A stretch of 64,000 nt of DNA from Leeia aquatica (GCF_012641365.1 NZ_JABAIM010000001.1:620001-684000); one strand, 5' to 3'. Positions 26,476 to 35,157 are shown, counted from the first letter of the stretch. The notes: generated from the letters alone by a model not told the origin. Translations and numbers: made by a program.

Positions 26476-27453
26476 TCAGTCCGGCAGCAGCTCGATCACC
26501 ACGCTGCCCCGCTTGTGGCCGCCATCGACATAGCGATGCGCCTCCACCATTCGCTCAAAGGGATAGCTGCAGTCGATCACCGGTTTGAACACGCCGCTGG
26601 CGGCGAGTTCCGCCACAGCCAGCAGGTCTTCCCTGCGCTCGGCGGCGGGGCCGGCGATGATGCGGTGACGGGTGGTCAGCGCAACCCAGGGTGCGGGCAG
26701 CATGTCGGGTAGCCCGGCCAGCACCAGCAGCAGGCGGCCTCCAGCATTCAACACCGATTTGCTGCGACGATAGGGTGCATTCCCCACGGTATCGACAATC
26801 ACATCCCAGCGCTCGCCACGCTGGGTGAAGTCTTCACGGGTATAGTCGATCGCCTGCGCCGCGCCCAGTGCGTACATCCGCTCGACATTGGCGGTACTGC
26901 ACACGGCCGTGACCTCGGCCCCTTGATGGCGAGCCAGCTGCACCAACGCGCTGCCCACCGTGCCGGATGCACCATTGATCAGAATGCGCTCGCCCGGCTG
27001 CAGCCGCCCTCGGCGCAGATAGTCCAGTGCAGTCATGCCACCAAAGCAGAGTGCCGCCGCTTCGGCATCACTGAGCCCTGCCGGGATCCGCGCCAGCTTG
27101 CCGTCTTCAGGCAGGCAGCGGTATTCGGCGTGGCAGCCCATGGCCATGCCGGTGAAGGCAAACACCCGGTCACCCACGACAAACTGTTGCACCGCCTGGC
27201 CGACGGCCACCACCTCGCCCGCCAGCTCGGTGCCCAGCACCGGCTGCCGGGGCTTGCTAAACCCCAAGGCCAGCCTTGAGATCAACCGAAAACCCAGTGG
27301 CACATTGAGGGCGCGCACCCGGCAATCGCCCGAGTTCACGGTAGTGGCATGCACCTTGATCAGGACTTCCTTGTCCTGCGGCACCGGCTGCGGCCGCTCC
27401 TGCAGTGTCAGGACCTCCGGCGCACCATAGCGTTCACAGACATACACTTTCAT
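26476..27453 (-). CDS. Zinc-independent quinone oxidoreductase-like MDR protein
   Basis: A 325-residue medium-chain dehydrogenase/reductase. The N-terminal GroES-like domain has VLIKVHATTVNSGDCRVR and LGTELAGEVVAVG. The nucleotide-binding site is ILINGASGTVGSALVQLARHQGAEV. The zinc-ligand cysteines of alcohol dehydrogenases are not in the expected places, pointing to the NADPH:quinone reductase group. The ATG at 27453 has AAAGG about eight bases upstream. The reading frame is open further up without support. The substrate is unknown. Confidence 0.85.
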   Translation of the reverse strand: MKVYVCERYGAPEVLTLQERPQPVPQDKEVLIKVHATTVNSGDCRVRALNVPLGFRLISRLALGFSKPRQPVLGTELAGEVVAVGQAVQQFVVGDRVFAFTGMAMGCHAEYRCLPEDGKLARIPAGLSDAEAAALCFGGMTALDYLRRGRLQPGERILINGASGTVGSALVQLARHQGAEVTAVCSTANVERMYALGAAQAIDYTREDFTQRGERWDVIVDTVGNAPYRRSKSVLNAGGRLLLVLAGLPDMLPAPWVALTTRHRIIAGPAAERREDLLAVAELAASGVFKPVIDCSYPFERMVEAHRYVDGGHKRGSVVIELLPD

Positions 27454-27511
27454 GCATTCGCCTTTCGAGAGAAGCGTCCGGCCTGCCCCTCTCGTCAAGC
27501 GGCAGGTCGAC

Positions 27512-27823
27512 TCAATCGCAATGCCCTGCTTGGGGGCAGGGTGCCTTGATGCGGTGCACAACCAGCATCCTGTCAAAGCGCCACTTCATCACCAGCACCG
27601 AGCCCGCCAGCAGCAGCGAGCAGGCGTTCGCCAGAATGACCGGCAGGGACTGGATCAGCAGACCATACCAGAGCCACAAGGCAATGCCCATCACCAGCAG
27701 CAGATAGGTGGCCAGTGAAATATCCCGCGCCGAGCGGTCACGCCAGACTTTGAGCGCCTGGGGCAAAAAGGCGAAGGTGGTGCAGCAGGCCGCCACCATG
27801 CCAATGCCGTCGATCAGGTTCAT
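27512..27823 (-). CDS. SemiSWEET-type PQ-loop sugar transporter
   Basis: A 103-residue membrane protein with three transmembrane helices and the PQ-loop FAFLPQALKVWRDRSARDIS near residues 18-37. SemiSWEETs dimerise to make a sugar uniporter. The Met at 27823 has AAGGAAGGG just upstream. A start at 27859 would overlap the stop of the VOC gene. It reads with that VOC gene and is probably translated from the same message. Confidence 0.8.
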   Translation of the reverse strand: MNLIDGIGMVAACCTTFAFLPQALKVWRDRSARDISLATYLLLVMGIALWLWYGLLIQSLPVILANACSLLLAGSVLVMKWRFDRMLVVHRIKAPCPQAGHCD

Positions 27824-27858
27824 GACCCTTCCTTCCAGATCCCAAGCGTTGAGATCCA

Positions 27859-28224
27859 TTAAATGGTAATGATAACCGGATTTCCTTCCGGGTCCGTCAC
27901 TACGCTTTCATAGTATCCATCCACACTGAGCCGGGGCTCGGCCAGAATGGTGCATCCCTTGGCGGCCAGCTGCTCGGTCAGGCGGTCGACATCGGCTGCG
28001 CGCCCGGCCCCCACCGCAAAGCTGCCTTGCGCTGGCAGTGCCTGGTCCGCGCGTGCCTGCAGCAGCTTGAGTGAGGCTCCGTTTTCAAACAGCAGGCAGG
28101 TGCTTTCCACTGCGCCCCATAGTTCGCAGCGGCGCTCACTGGCGCTGGCCTGAAAGTTGCTCTGGTAAAAGCTGCTCATCCGCGACAGGTCTCGCACCCA
28201 CAGGCAGGTATAGGCGAGTTGCAT
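27859..28224 (-). CDS. VOC-superfamily (glyoxalase/bleomycin-resistance-like) protein
   Basis: A 121-residue VOC protein: MQLAYTCLWVRDLSRMSSFYQ at the start (given here only to residue 21 as its diagnostic opening), a central acidic strand and the ending YYESVVTDPEGNPVIITI, where DPEGN is the usual metal-side loop. The ATG at 28224 follows GGAGAAGAG. Divergent from deoR, it shares an intergenic region with two direct repeats that may serve either promoter. Substrate unknown. Confidence 0.8.
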   Translation of the reverse strand: MQLAYTCLWVRDLSRMSSFYQSNFQASASERRCELWGAVESTCLLFENGASLKLLQARADQALPAQGSFAVGAGRAADVDRLTEQLAAKGCTILAEPRLSVDGYYESVVTDPEGNPVIITI

Positions 28225-28263
28225 GATTCTCTTCTCCAGCCACACGCTGATCCAATTATGCAC

Positions 28264-28294
28264 ATATCGGCACAAAACAGCAAATATCGGAACA
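28264..28294. promoter_or_regulatory. Two direct repeats ATATCGGnACA, 20 bp apart, before deoR
   Basis: ATATCGGCACA (28264) and ATATCGGAACA (28284) start exactly 20 bases apart, two helical turns, in the 122-bp region between the VOC gene and deoR. DeoR proteins often bind spaced repeats and repress their own operon, so this is a plausible operator. Confidence 0.5.
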
Positions 28295-28346
28295 CATAAT
28301 GCAAGCACGCTCACAAGTACGCTGGATTACCGCTATACTGGGGCGC

Positions 28347-29105
28347 ATGTTTACCGAAGAACGCCGACAACACATCCTCAGCGAGCTGAAAGCCCAGGGG
28401 CGGGTGACGGTGGCCGATCTGGCCGCCCGGCTGGCCGTTTCCGAAGATACGGTGCGGCGCGACCTGCGCGCGCTGGCGAGCGAGGGCTATCTGCAAAAGG
28501 CGCATGGTGGCGCGGTGCTGCTGGACATCCCGCACCTGCCCTGGCAAACCCGCACGCAGATCCTCAGCGACAGCAAAACCCGCATTGGCCAGCGTGCAGC
28601 ACAGCTGGTGGAAGCCGGGCAGGTGGTGCTGCTGGATGCAGGATCAACCCAGCTGGCGCTGGCGCAGCACCTGAAAGTCCGCCCGCTAACCGTGCTGACC
28701 AACTCGCTGGACATTGCACAACTGTTTGCCGACGATGAGCAGGTGACCCTGATTCTGGCAGCAGGCACCTGGCAACCCTCGCATCGAGTGTTCCTTGGCG
28801 AAACCGCCCTGCAGACCTTGGCGGGCATCCGTGCCGACTGGGCCTTTGTAGGCGTCTGCGCCATCCATCCGCAAGCCGGGGTGACTGCGGCCAACCCGCT
28901 GGATGCCCAGTGGAAGCGCGCGCTGAGCCAGCACGCGGTGCGGACAGCCTTGCTGGCCGACCACAGCAAATTCCACCAGCTGGCGCCCTATTTTGTCAGC
29001 GAACTGAACCAAATTGATGTGCTGGTCACCGATCAGCCCGACGACACCCTGCAAGCCTGCGGCGTACAGATGCTGTGCGCGCCGCCGAACGAGACCACCC
29101 GATGA
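28347..29105 (+). CDS. DeoR-family transcriptional regulator
   Basis: A 252-residue repressor-type protein. The N-terminal helix-turn-helix reads MFTEERRQHILSEL, VTVADLAARLAVSEDTVRRDL and LQKAHGGAVL, the DeoR hallmark. The C-terminal sensor domain (DeoR_C) has VLLDAGSTQLALAQHL and VFVGVCAIHP-like segments and binds phosphorylated sugars in the family. The start at 28347 is inferred from the family. It overlaps the next gene by four bases (ATGA), pairing it with a sugar-phosphate epimerase. Confidence 0.9.
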   Translation: MFTEERRQHILSELKAQGRVTVADLAARLAVSEDTVRRDLRALASEGYLQKAHGGAVLLDIPHLPWQTRTQILSDSKTRIGQRAAQLVEAGQVVLLDAGSTQLALAQHLKVRPLTVLTNSLDIAQLFADDEQVTLILAAGTWQPSHRVFLGETALQTLAGIRADWAFVGVCAIHPQAGVTAANPLDAQWKRALSQHAVRTALLADHSKFHQLAPYFVSELNQIDVLVTDQPDDTLQACGVQMLCAPPNETTR

Positions 29106-29971
29106 CCCTCACCCCAGACTATAGCCAGTGGCAGCAACGCGATGAGCTGGACCTGCTGCATATCGACGCCCCTTTCGGCCAGGCGCTGATTGCCCGCCAA
29201 GGCGCGCAACTGCTGCAATACCAAGCACATGGCCAATCGCCCATGCTGTGGCTATCCCCTCTGTCACGCTTTCAGCGCGGCAAGGCCATACGTGGCGGCA
29301 TTCCGCTGTGCTGGCCGTGGTTTGGCGCTCATCCGAACGACAGCAGCCTGCCGCAGCATGGCATCGCCCGCCAGCTGGACTGGACCTTGCAGCAGGCCGA
29401 AGTCACCCCGCAAGGCGCCAGCCTGCACTGGCAGCTGCAAGACAGCGACGCCAGCCGTGCGCTCTGGCCCCACCCCTTCCGGCTGGAGCTGCACATGCAG
29501 CTAGGTACAACCCTGCGGCTGACGCTGACCATGCATAATCTGGATGACCGCCCGCTGACCACCAGCCACGCGCTGCACAGCTACTTCCCGGTGCCGCAGG
29601 TCGCCCAAGCCACGGTAGACGGCCTAGACGGCTGTTCCTTCTACAGCAAGCCCGACCAGCAAAGCGGCCAACAGCAAGGCCCGGTAACGATCGACAGCCT
29701 GCTCGACCGGGTCTATCTGAATGCTCCAGATACACTCACCCTGCACCGCCCTGGCCTGCCCGCGCTGCAATTGCGCAGTGCAGGTCTGCACAGTGCCATC
29801 GTGTGGAACCCCGGCCCCGGTGCCGAGCCGCACATCCCTGATGTTGGCCCGCACTGGTCACAGATGCTGTGCGTGGAAAACGGCAACGCCCTGGACAACA
29901 GCCTCACCCTACCCATCGGCGGGTCGCATCAGCTGCGACTGGAGATTGCCGAGCAATCCGTCGCATGCTGA
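29102..29971 (+). CDS. D-hexose-6-phosphate mutarotase (glucose-6-phosphate 1-epimerase, YeaD-like)
   Basis: A 289-residue aldose-1-epimerase-fold protein. KAIRGGIPLCWPWFGAHP and LPQHGIARQLDW hold the substrate-binding Arg and the catalytic His. ALHSYFPV carries the second His. VENGNALDN closes the domain. It interconverts alpha and beta anomers of glucose-6-phosphate and related sugars in the cytoplasm. Translational coupling to deoR suggests that the regulator senses a hexose phosphate. Confidence 0.88.
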   Translation: MTLTPDYSQWQQRDELDLLHIDAPFGQALIARQGAQLLQYQAHGQSPMLWLSPLSRFQRGKAIRGGIPLCWPWFGAHPNDSSLPQHGIARQLDWTLQQAEVTPQGASLHWQLQDSDASRALWPHPFRLELHMQLGTTLRLTLTMHNLDDRPLTTSHALHSYFPVPQVAQATVDGLDGCSFYSKPDQQSGQQQGPVTIDSLLDRVYLNAPDTLTLHRPGLPALQLRSAGLHSAIVWNPGPGAEPHIPDVGPHWSQMLCVENGNALDNSLTLPIGGSHQLRLEIAEQSVAC

Positions 29972-30068
29972 CCGTTCAAGCCCGCAAGCTGACGCTTCGT
30001 CCATCTCCGATTGAGGTGGGCGGCGGGCTCAGGCACAATGGCTACTTTTAGCTGCGGCTGACGCGCCC

Positions 30069-31547
30069 ATGTCCGACACGGTTACCCTCTCCCTGACCGG
30101 CCAGGTGCTGCCGGGCCATGATGTTCAGCAGGTTGCCCAAGCCTTGGCGGCACTGCTGAAGATTCCGCCGGAGCAAGCCACCGGGCTGCTGGCCGGAAAA
30201 GTAACGGTCATCCGCAAGGCGCTGCCAGTCACGCAACTGCCGCAATACCTGCATGCGCTGACCCGAATTGGTGCCGATGCACGCGTGGAAACCAGCGCGC
30301 CGGAGCCCGCAGCGGCTACACCCGTTTCTGCCCCGGTAGTCAGTGTCAGCAAGCCCGGTGCCAGCGCCTTCCCTACCCTGCTGGCCACGCTGGACGATGA
30401 GCCGGTAGTGGCAGCCGCCCCCAACCCTGTACCGGCCCCCGTCGCCGCCCCCAGCCCGGCCCCCATACCCGCTGCCCCTGCGGCCAGTCAGTTGCCCGAG
30501 AGTGCCGATGATCCGTGGATGATGGCGATGCCCGCCAGCAAGCCCCCGCAGGCATCGGCGCCTGAGCCTGCGGCTGTAGCCAGCCCGGCCCCGTCACCCG
30601 CCCCGGCGCCGATGGCGGCGGATGACCCCTGGCTGATGCTGAGCCCAGATGGCCCTGCACCCGCAGCGGCACCCGCTGTGGCCAGCCCTCCCGCCGCCGC
30701 ACAGCCCCCCGCGCCGCAGCCCGGCGGGCTGTCGCTGGTCGATGCCCCGGGGCTGGAGACACCTCCACCGGCTGAAGCACCTGCCAGCAGCGAGATGACC
30801 TGCCCGGCCTGCGGCAAGCAGCAGCCCAAACGCACCCTGTGCGTACAGTGTGGTGCCGACATGCCGCGCATGCTGGCAGCGCGCAACCAGCCGTCGGCGA
30901 GCCCTGCGCCCGCAACCGATTCACCCACCTCTGGCAAGGACATCTACGCCGCCCCCAGCAGCCCGCTAACCCGGCAAGATGACGATGGGCCAGACTGGGA
31001 TACCCCGCCGCTGGTGGCCCTCTCGCTGGAAGGCCGCATCGGACGCATCCGTTTCATGGCCTACCAGGTGGGCGCCAGTGTGCTGACGGGACTGATGGAC
31101 ATCGTCAATCTTGGCATGGCGCTAGACCTGATCCTGGGTCTGCTGGCCTTCTGGATTACCCTGCGGGTGTGGGCGCTGCGTCTGCATGACTTGAACCTGA
31201 GCAGCAAATGGCTGCTGCTGCCGCTGCTCTCGGTACTCATGGTGCTGACCAAGAGCCCGGTGATGGGGCTCATTACCATGGGCATCTGCATCATCGCCTT
31301 CCTGCTGCTGCTGATCCTGCCCGGCTCAGAGGATGAAAATGAATATGGCCCGCCTGCCGGGCCCAATTCCGTGCTGGTTTATATCGGCGCAGCCCTCTAC
31401 ATGACCGCTACCCTGTATGTGGCCTACTCCGCCTATCAGGGTTACAAGATGGCTGTCGCATTTGCCCAGGCAGCCGCCCAGCAGCAGTCTGCACAACGCT
31501 ATGATGAGAGCGGGCAGGAGCAACCAGTACCGCTGAACGAGCAATAG
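30069..31547 (+). CDS. Mosaic membrane protein: Pro/Ala linker, zinc ribbon, DUF805-like domain
   Basis: A 492-residue protein in four parts. Residues 1-78 form a small folded domain with KIPPEQATGLLAGK. About 80-240 is a Pro/Ala-rich linker with two copies of ADDPW followed by MxxPxx. A zinc ribbon has Cys245, 248, 258 and 261. A C-terminal membrane domain starts with GRIGRIRFMAYQ, like DUF805, with about four helices. The DUF805 part is known only as a conserved membrane domain. The zinc ribbon and repeated DDPW motifs suggest binding to partners. Function unknown. Confidence 0.75.
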   Translation: MSDTVTLSLTGQVLPGHDVQQVAQALAALLKIPPEQATGLLAGKVTVIRKALPVTQLPQYLHALTRIGADARVETSAPEPAAATPVSAPVVSVSKPGASAFPTLLATLDDEPVVAAAPNPVPAPVAAPSPAPIPAAPAASQLPESADDPWMMAMPASKPPQASAPEPAAVASPAPSPAPAPMAADDPWLMLSPDGPAPAAAPAVASPPAAAQPPAPQPGGLSLVDAPGLETPPPAEAPASSEMTCPACGKQQPKRTLCVQCGADMPRMLAARNQPSASPAPATDSPTSGKDIYAAPSSPLTRQDDDGPDWDTPPLVALSLEGRIGRIRFMAYQVGASVLTGLMDIVNLGMALDLILGLLAFWITLRVWALRLHDLNLSSKWLLLPLLSVLMVLTKSPVMGLITMGICIIAFLLLLILPGSEDENEYGPPAGPNSVLVYIGAALYMTATLYVAYSAYQGYKMAVAFAQAAAQQQSAQRYDESGQEQPVPLNEQ

Positions 31548-31693
31548 TCTCGCCTTGATGCGACTCGCCGTGTGCCGGCATGGATGCGGTGACTAAAGCT
31601 GGGGTTAAGACTGGGCCGTCACAATGATGCCATTGGTATGGCATGCAACCCCTGCATTCCCCAATTGCACCTCAGCGCAAAAAAGGCCACCTC

Positions 31694-32092
31694 ATGACGT
31701 CCGAGAACAGCGAAGCCTGGATATCCAAGCATGACTTGATCAGCGAGATCACCCACTACATGAAGTACGCCGGGGCGGAGGGGGAGCATGATCCGTGGTA
31801 CGACCCCAAGGCCGATGTGGGTTACCAACAGGCGCATGTCGACCAACTGGATGGTTTGCTGACCCGCTTCCTGCAAACACTGCAAGGCCTGCCAAACCCC
31901 AAAGCGGAGGCGGACATCATGGCGGCGGTGCAGACCGCTGTGCTGGGCATCAACGCGCTGAATGACTCAGTGCAAGGCTGCATGATCGAAACCGGTGAGC
32001 GTGAAATGCTGTGTGATTTTTTCTGCCTGGCAGTCAACGAGGCCGGGCTCGCATGTGAAGACGACATCACCGACGAATGGCGCGACTGGTGA
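31694..32092 (+). CDS. Hypothetical acidic protein
   Basis: A 132-residue soluble protein, rich in acidic residues, with YAGAEGEHDPWYDPKADVGY, a helical middle DQLDGLLTRFLQTLQ and the ending ACEDDITDEWRDW. The size and acidity resemble small immunity-type proteins, but no toxin gene adjoins and I recognise no family. The ATG at 31694 has an AAAGG site. It is followed eight bases later by the GNAT gene, so the two may be co-transcribed. Confidence 0.65.
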   Translation: MTSENSEAWISKHDLISEITHYMKYAGAEGEHDPWYDPKADVGYQQAHVDQLDGLLTRFLQTLQGLPNPKAEADIMAAVQTAVLGINALNDSVQGCMIETGEREMLCDFFCLAVNEAGLACEDDITDEWRDW

Positions 32093-32100
32093 GCCTTGGC

Positions 32101-32547
32101 ATGCCTGTTGTGTCCATACGCCCGGCCACCCCAGCAGACCAACCCGCGCTGCGCCAGTTGTTTCTCACCACCCGGCGCATCGCCTTTCATTGGCAACCAC
32201 CGGATGCCTTCCAGCGGGATGATCTGGATGCCCAGACAGTGGGGGAAGCCTTATGGGTAGCGGTGGATGCGCAGCAGAGGCTGGCAGGCTTCATTGCCCT
32301 GCAAGAGGCGGACCATTTCATCCACCACCTGTTTGTCAGCCCGGATCACCAGCGTCTGGGCGTTGGCCAGCGCTTGCTGCAGGCGCTGCCCGGCTGGGGC
32401 CACCATCCCTTCCAGCTGAAGTGTCTGCAGCGTAATCAGCCGGCGCTGGCCTTCTATCAGGCGCAGGGGTTCCGCAAGGTGGGCAATGGCGATGGCCCGG
32501 ATGGCGCCTATGACCTGCTGGAACATACAGCCCGCGCCACAGCGTGA
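32101..32547 (+). CDS. GNAT-family N-acetyltransferase
   Basis: A 148-residue acetyltransferase. SIRPATPADQPALRQLF is the opening strand and helix. IHHLFVSPDHQRLGVGQRLLQAL contains the Q/R-x-x-G-x-G acetyl-CoA loop. CLQRNQPALAFYQAQGFRKVG is motif B. The acceptor substrate cannot be told. It follows the hypothetical gene by eight bases. Confidence 0.88.
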   Translation: MPVVSIRPATPADQPALRQLFLTTRRIAFHWQPPDAFQRDDLDAQTVGEALWVAVDAQQRLAGFIALQEADHFIHHLFVSPDHQRLGVGQRLLQALPGWGHHPFQLKCLQRNQPALAFYQAQGFRKVGNGDGPDGAYDLLEHTARATA

Positions 32548-32572
32548 TCCAGCTTGCCTCACGGCCCTATTA

Positions 32573-32587
32573 TTCCATTTTACGGAA
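32573..32587. promoter_or_regulatory. Dyad in AT-rich promoter region of the ahpD-like gene
   Basis: TTCCATTTTACGGAA, with TTCC/GGAA arms, starts an AT-rich stretch (32573-32630) before the carboxymuconolactone-decarboxylase-family gene. It is a candidate operator, and the regulator is unknown. Confidence 0.3.
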
Positions 32588-32685
32588 CGATATTTTAAGA
32601 AATACGGTTATTATCATTTCATAGAGAAAGGCCCATCATTCTCCCCATCGAGCACGCCGTGCTCACTACCCAACAGGAGAATGCC

Positions 32686-33231
32686 ATGTCCCGCCTTTCC
32701 ATCCCCGCTCTGAATGCCGCACCGGAAGCCTCCCGCCCGACCCTCGACGCCGTCAACCAGCAACTGGGCGTGGTGCCCAATCTGTTCCGCCTGCTGGGTA
32801 GCAGCCCGGCGGCGCTGAATGGCTTTGTCAGCCTGCAAGGCGCCCTGTCCAAAACGCTGGACGTGAAAACCCGTGAGCGCATTGCGCTGGCCGTGGCCCA
32901 GGCCAATGGCTGCGACTACTGCCTGTCCGCCCACACCTACCTGGGCCAGAACCTGGTCAAGCTCAGCGCGGAAGAAATGGCGCTGAACCGCAAGGGTGCC
33001 TCCGGCGATGCCAAGGCCCATGCTGCCGTGCAATTCGCTGCCAAGGTGGCACAAGCGCGGGGTCACGTCAGCGATGCCGACATTCAGGCGGTGCGTGCTG
33101 CCGGTTACAGTGATGCCCAGCTGGTCGAGATGGTGGCCTTGGTGACTGAAAACACCTTCACCAACTTCCTCAACTCGGTCGCCCAGACCGAGATCGATTT
33201 CCCGGTGGTTCGCGCTGCGGAAATCGCCTGA
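32686..33231 (+). CDS. AhpD/carboxymuconolactone decarboxylase family protein
   Basis: A 181-residue all-helical protein with the redox motif CDYCLSAH (Cys83-type CxxC followed by His), preceded by KTRERIALAVAQANG. This is the signature of alkylhydroperoxidase AhpD-like proteins, which reduce peroxides with thiols. It is upstream of a flavin-binding PPOX-fold gene, and the two may form an oxidative-stress or detoxification pair, but a terminator lies between them. CAGGAG is seven bases before the ATG. Confidence 0.88.
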   Translation: MSRLSIPALNAAPEASRPTLDAVNQQLGVVPNLFRLLGSSPAALNGFVSLQGALSKTLDVKTRERIALAVAQANGCDYCLSAHTYLGQNLVKLSAEEMALNRKGASGDAKAHAAVQFAAKVAQARGHVSDADIQAVRAAGYSDAQLVEMVALVTENTFTNFLNSVAQTEIDFPVVRAAEIA

Positions 33232-33239
33232 TCGGGCCG

Positions 33240-33268
33240 GGGTGGGTGCAACCGCACCCACCCGTTTT
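33240..33268 (+). terminator. Intrinsic terminator after the ahpD-like gene
   Basis: GGGTGGGTGC (33240-33249) and GCACCCACCC (33254-33263) form a perfect 10-bp stem with an AACC loop, followed by GTTTT. It lies 8 bases after the stop and just before the next gene, whose start is at 33291. Confidence 0.75.
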
Positions 33269-33290
33269 GCTTGCCACGCGGAGAACCGCC

Positions 33291-33920
33291 ATGACTTACG
33301 GATTTCTGGACATCGCCATCACCCCCAGCGTACGCGCCGTGCAAGCGGAAATGGGGGTGGACCATGTGTGGCGGGATTTCAAAGGCCACCGTGAATTTGA
33401 CCGCTTTGGCGACAGCGAGGCCGGTTTCATCGCCGCACGCGACAGCTTCTACATGGCCACCGTGTCCGAGACCGGCTGGCCCTATGTGCAACATCGCGGC
33501 GGCCCCGCCGGTTTTCTGGTGGTGGTGGACGAGCACACGCTGGCCTTTGCCAACTACCGGGGCAACCGCCAGTACATCAGCAGCGGCAATCTGATCGCCA
33601 ACGACAAGGCCTGCCTGTTCCTGATGGACTACGCCCACCGCGCCCGGCTGAAGATTTATGTCCAGGTCGAGCGGCTCGCCCCGCAAGATGACCCGGCGTT
33701 GACGGCTCTCGTCGCCCAGCCTGAATACAAAGCCAAGGTGGAAAGCATCTTCCGCCTGCGCCTGCAATCCTACGACTGGAACTGCTCGCAGCACATCACC
33801 CCGCGCTTCACCGAACCGGAGATCCATGAGGCAGTGGAACCGCTGCGCCGCCATCTGGCGGAGCTGGAAGCGGAAAATGAGGCACTGCGGGCGCAGTTGA
33901 AAGCCAAACCCTCTGCATAA
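33291..33920 (+). CDS. Pyridoxamine-5'-phosphate-oxidase-fold flavin-binding protein
   Basis: A 209-residue PPOX-family protein: AARDSFYMATVSETGWPYVQHRGG is the core strand pair (positions about 46-68), followed by YRGNRQYISSGNL and ACLFLMDYAHRARLKIYVQ. A short coiled coil (LAELEAENEALRAQLKAK) closes the chain. Such proteins bind FMN or F420-like cofactors and reduce varied substrates. The Met at 33291 has GGAG upstream. A terminator before it suggests readthrough from, or independence of, the ahpD-like gene. Confidence 0.82.
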   Translation: MTYGFLDIAITPSVRAVQAEMGVDHVWRDFKGHREFDRFGDSEAGFIAARDSFYMATVSETGWPYVQHRGGPAGFLVVVDEHTLAFANYRGNRQYISSGNLIANDKACLFLMDYAHRARLKIYVQVERLAPQDDPALTALVAQPEYKAKVESIFRLRLQSYDWNCSQHITPRFTEPEIHEAVEPLRRHLAELEAENEALRAQLKAKPSA

Positions 33921-33961
33921 GGCCCTGCTCACATTCTTATAGGCGTACGGGCGAGACCCTC

Positions 33962-34660
33962 TCAGTCCTGCCCTGCCAGCCCGCTACAACTGGTCTCTTG
34001 TAGCCCACATAGCTGGTTGACCCAGCCTTGGAAGCGCGCAGGCGGCTTGCCTTGCCCTGCGCCCGGCTGCATCTGCGCCTGAAGGTCGGCGGACAGTTTG
34101 TCCCTGCGCCACGCCACCAGCGCCCAATGCCCACTGCAGGCCAGCAGTTGCCCGGCCCTAACCATCTCATCACTGTCGAATGCGCCGTCCTGCAACTGCA
34201 AAACCACCGGCGAGCGAACACTCGGCCTAGCGTAGGCCTTGCTCGCCTGGGATTTCACCACCAGCTTCGCGCCACTGACCCAGCCCCTTCCGGTAAATAC
34301 CTTGCGCGCCGGCAGGCCGGTCAAATCCGGATTATCCCGTGCATGCTGAATCTGGAACCAGCCCCCTTGCGCGGCCACCACCTCCACCTCGATCCGTACC
34401 GGGAAAATACCCATTTCACGGTTGCGCCACACCGGGGGCAGATGCCCCAGTACCTTTGCCGACACCCCCGGCGCTTGCCTCACATTCAAACCGGCTGGAT
34501 CGGTTTCTTGCACAAAGGCGGTGAAGTTGCAGGATGCCCGCTGGTCCGCCTGCGCCGCTGACACCGCCAACTGCGGCGGCGCAAGGCTGGCCGCCTGTGC
34601 CGTCAGGCTTACAGCAAGCACACCCGCCATGATCCCCAGCCCGTGCACGAATCTCACCAC
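33962..34660 (-). CDS. Periplasmic SH3b-domain protein
   Basis: A 232-residue exported protein (GTG start, signal peptide ending ...LTAQAAS). The first bacterial SH3 module is visible as TDPAGLNVRQAPGVSAKVLG. A second lies around AYARPSVRSPVVLQL. Cys44 and C-terminal cysteines may form disulfides. SH3b domains bind cell-wall peptides or proteins, but no catalytic domain is attached. It reads in the same direction as the small DUF-like gene upstream. Confidence 0.72.
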   Translation of the reverse strand: MVRFVHGLGIMAGVLAVSLTAQAASLAPPQLAVSAAQADQRASCNFTAFVQETDPAGLNVRQAPGVSAKVLGHLPPVWRNREMGIFPVRIEVEVVAAQGGWFQIQHARDNPDLTGLPARKVFTGRGWVSGAKLVVKSQASKAYARPSVRSPVVLQLQDGAFDSDEMVRAGQLLACSGHWALVAWRRDKLSADLQAQMQPGAGQGKPPARFQGWVNQLCGLQETSCSGLAGQD

Positions 34661-34736
34661 ACCCCATCCCTTTCATCACAGCGCAGCACTTGATCTGCCT
34701 CCGGCACCCCCGCCTCACGTGTCGCGGGCCTGGGTA

Positions 34737-35108
34737 TCAGCGTCGTGCCTTGGGCTTGTACACGCCATCAAACATGACATCACCCCAGGCGATGGCACAC
34801 CCTGCCACACGCAGCTTCAGGTTCTCACCCGCTCGCGCCATCTCCATATGGCAACCCTCTTCATGATACGCCCAGCCCCCCGGCACGAAGGTCAGCGCGC
34901 CCGCTCCGGAGCCATTGCGCAGATGGTTGCCGGATTTGCCCTTCATGGTCACTTCCAGCGAAAACGTGTAGTCCTCGTGGATGGTCAAGGTGCGCGTAAA
35001 CCGGCGGTCGCTGCCCTCAAATACGCCTGTGGGTGGGTAATTGGGGATGTCGAGGGCGTGCGCCGCAGCCGCCGCCCCCAGGGCTGCCAGCAGCAACAAG
35101 GTTTTCAT
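34737..35108 (-). CDS. Small secreted protein, short paralogue of 36941-37810
   Basis: A 123-residue exported protein (MKTLLLLAALGAAAAAHA). The mature part contains GVFEGSDRRFTRTLTI, LEVTMKGKSGNHLRNGSGAG, GGWAYHEEGC and GCAIAWGDVMFDGVYKPK. The same pattern forms the N-terminal domain of the 289-residue protein encoded about 2 kb away. Two conserved cysteines probably make a disulfide. The ATG has CGGAG upstream. I recognise no named family. Confidence 0.72.
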   Translation of the reverse strand: MKTLLLLAALGAAAAAHALDIPNYPPTGVFEGSDRRFTRTLTIHEDYTFSLEVTMKGKSGNHLRNGSGAGALTFVPGGWAYHEEGCHMEMARAGENLKLRVAGCAIAWGDVMFDGVYKPKARR

Positions 35109-35126
35109 GCCGACTCCGTGGCGCTG

Positions 35127-35157
35127 TGAAATATGCAATATTCATGCTTATACCGCA
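35127..35157 (-). promoter_or_regulatory. 31-bp upstream element, copy 1
   Basis: Identical over 31 bases to 37829-37859. On the minus strand it holds a -10-like TATAAG and the dyad ATGAATATTGCAT. It lies 18 bases before the ATG of the short secreted paralogue. Confidence 0.6.
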
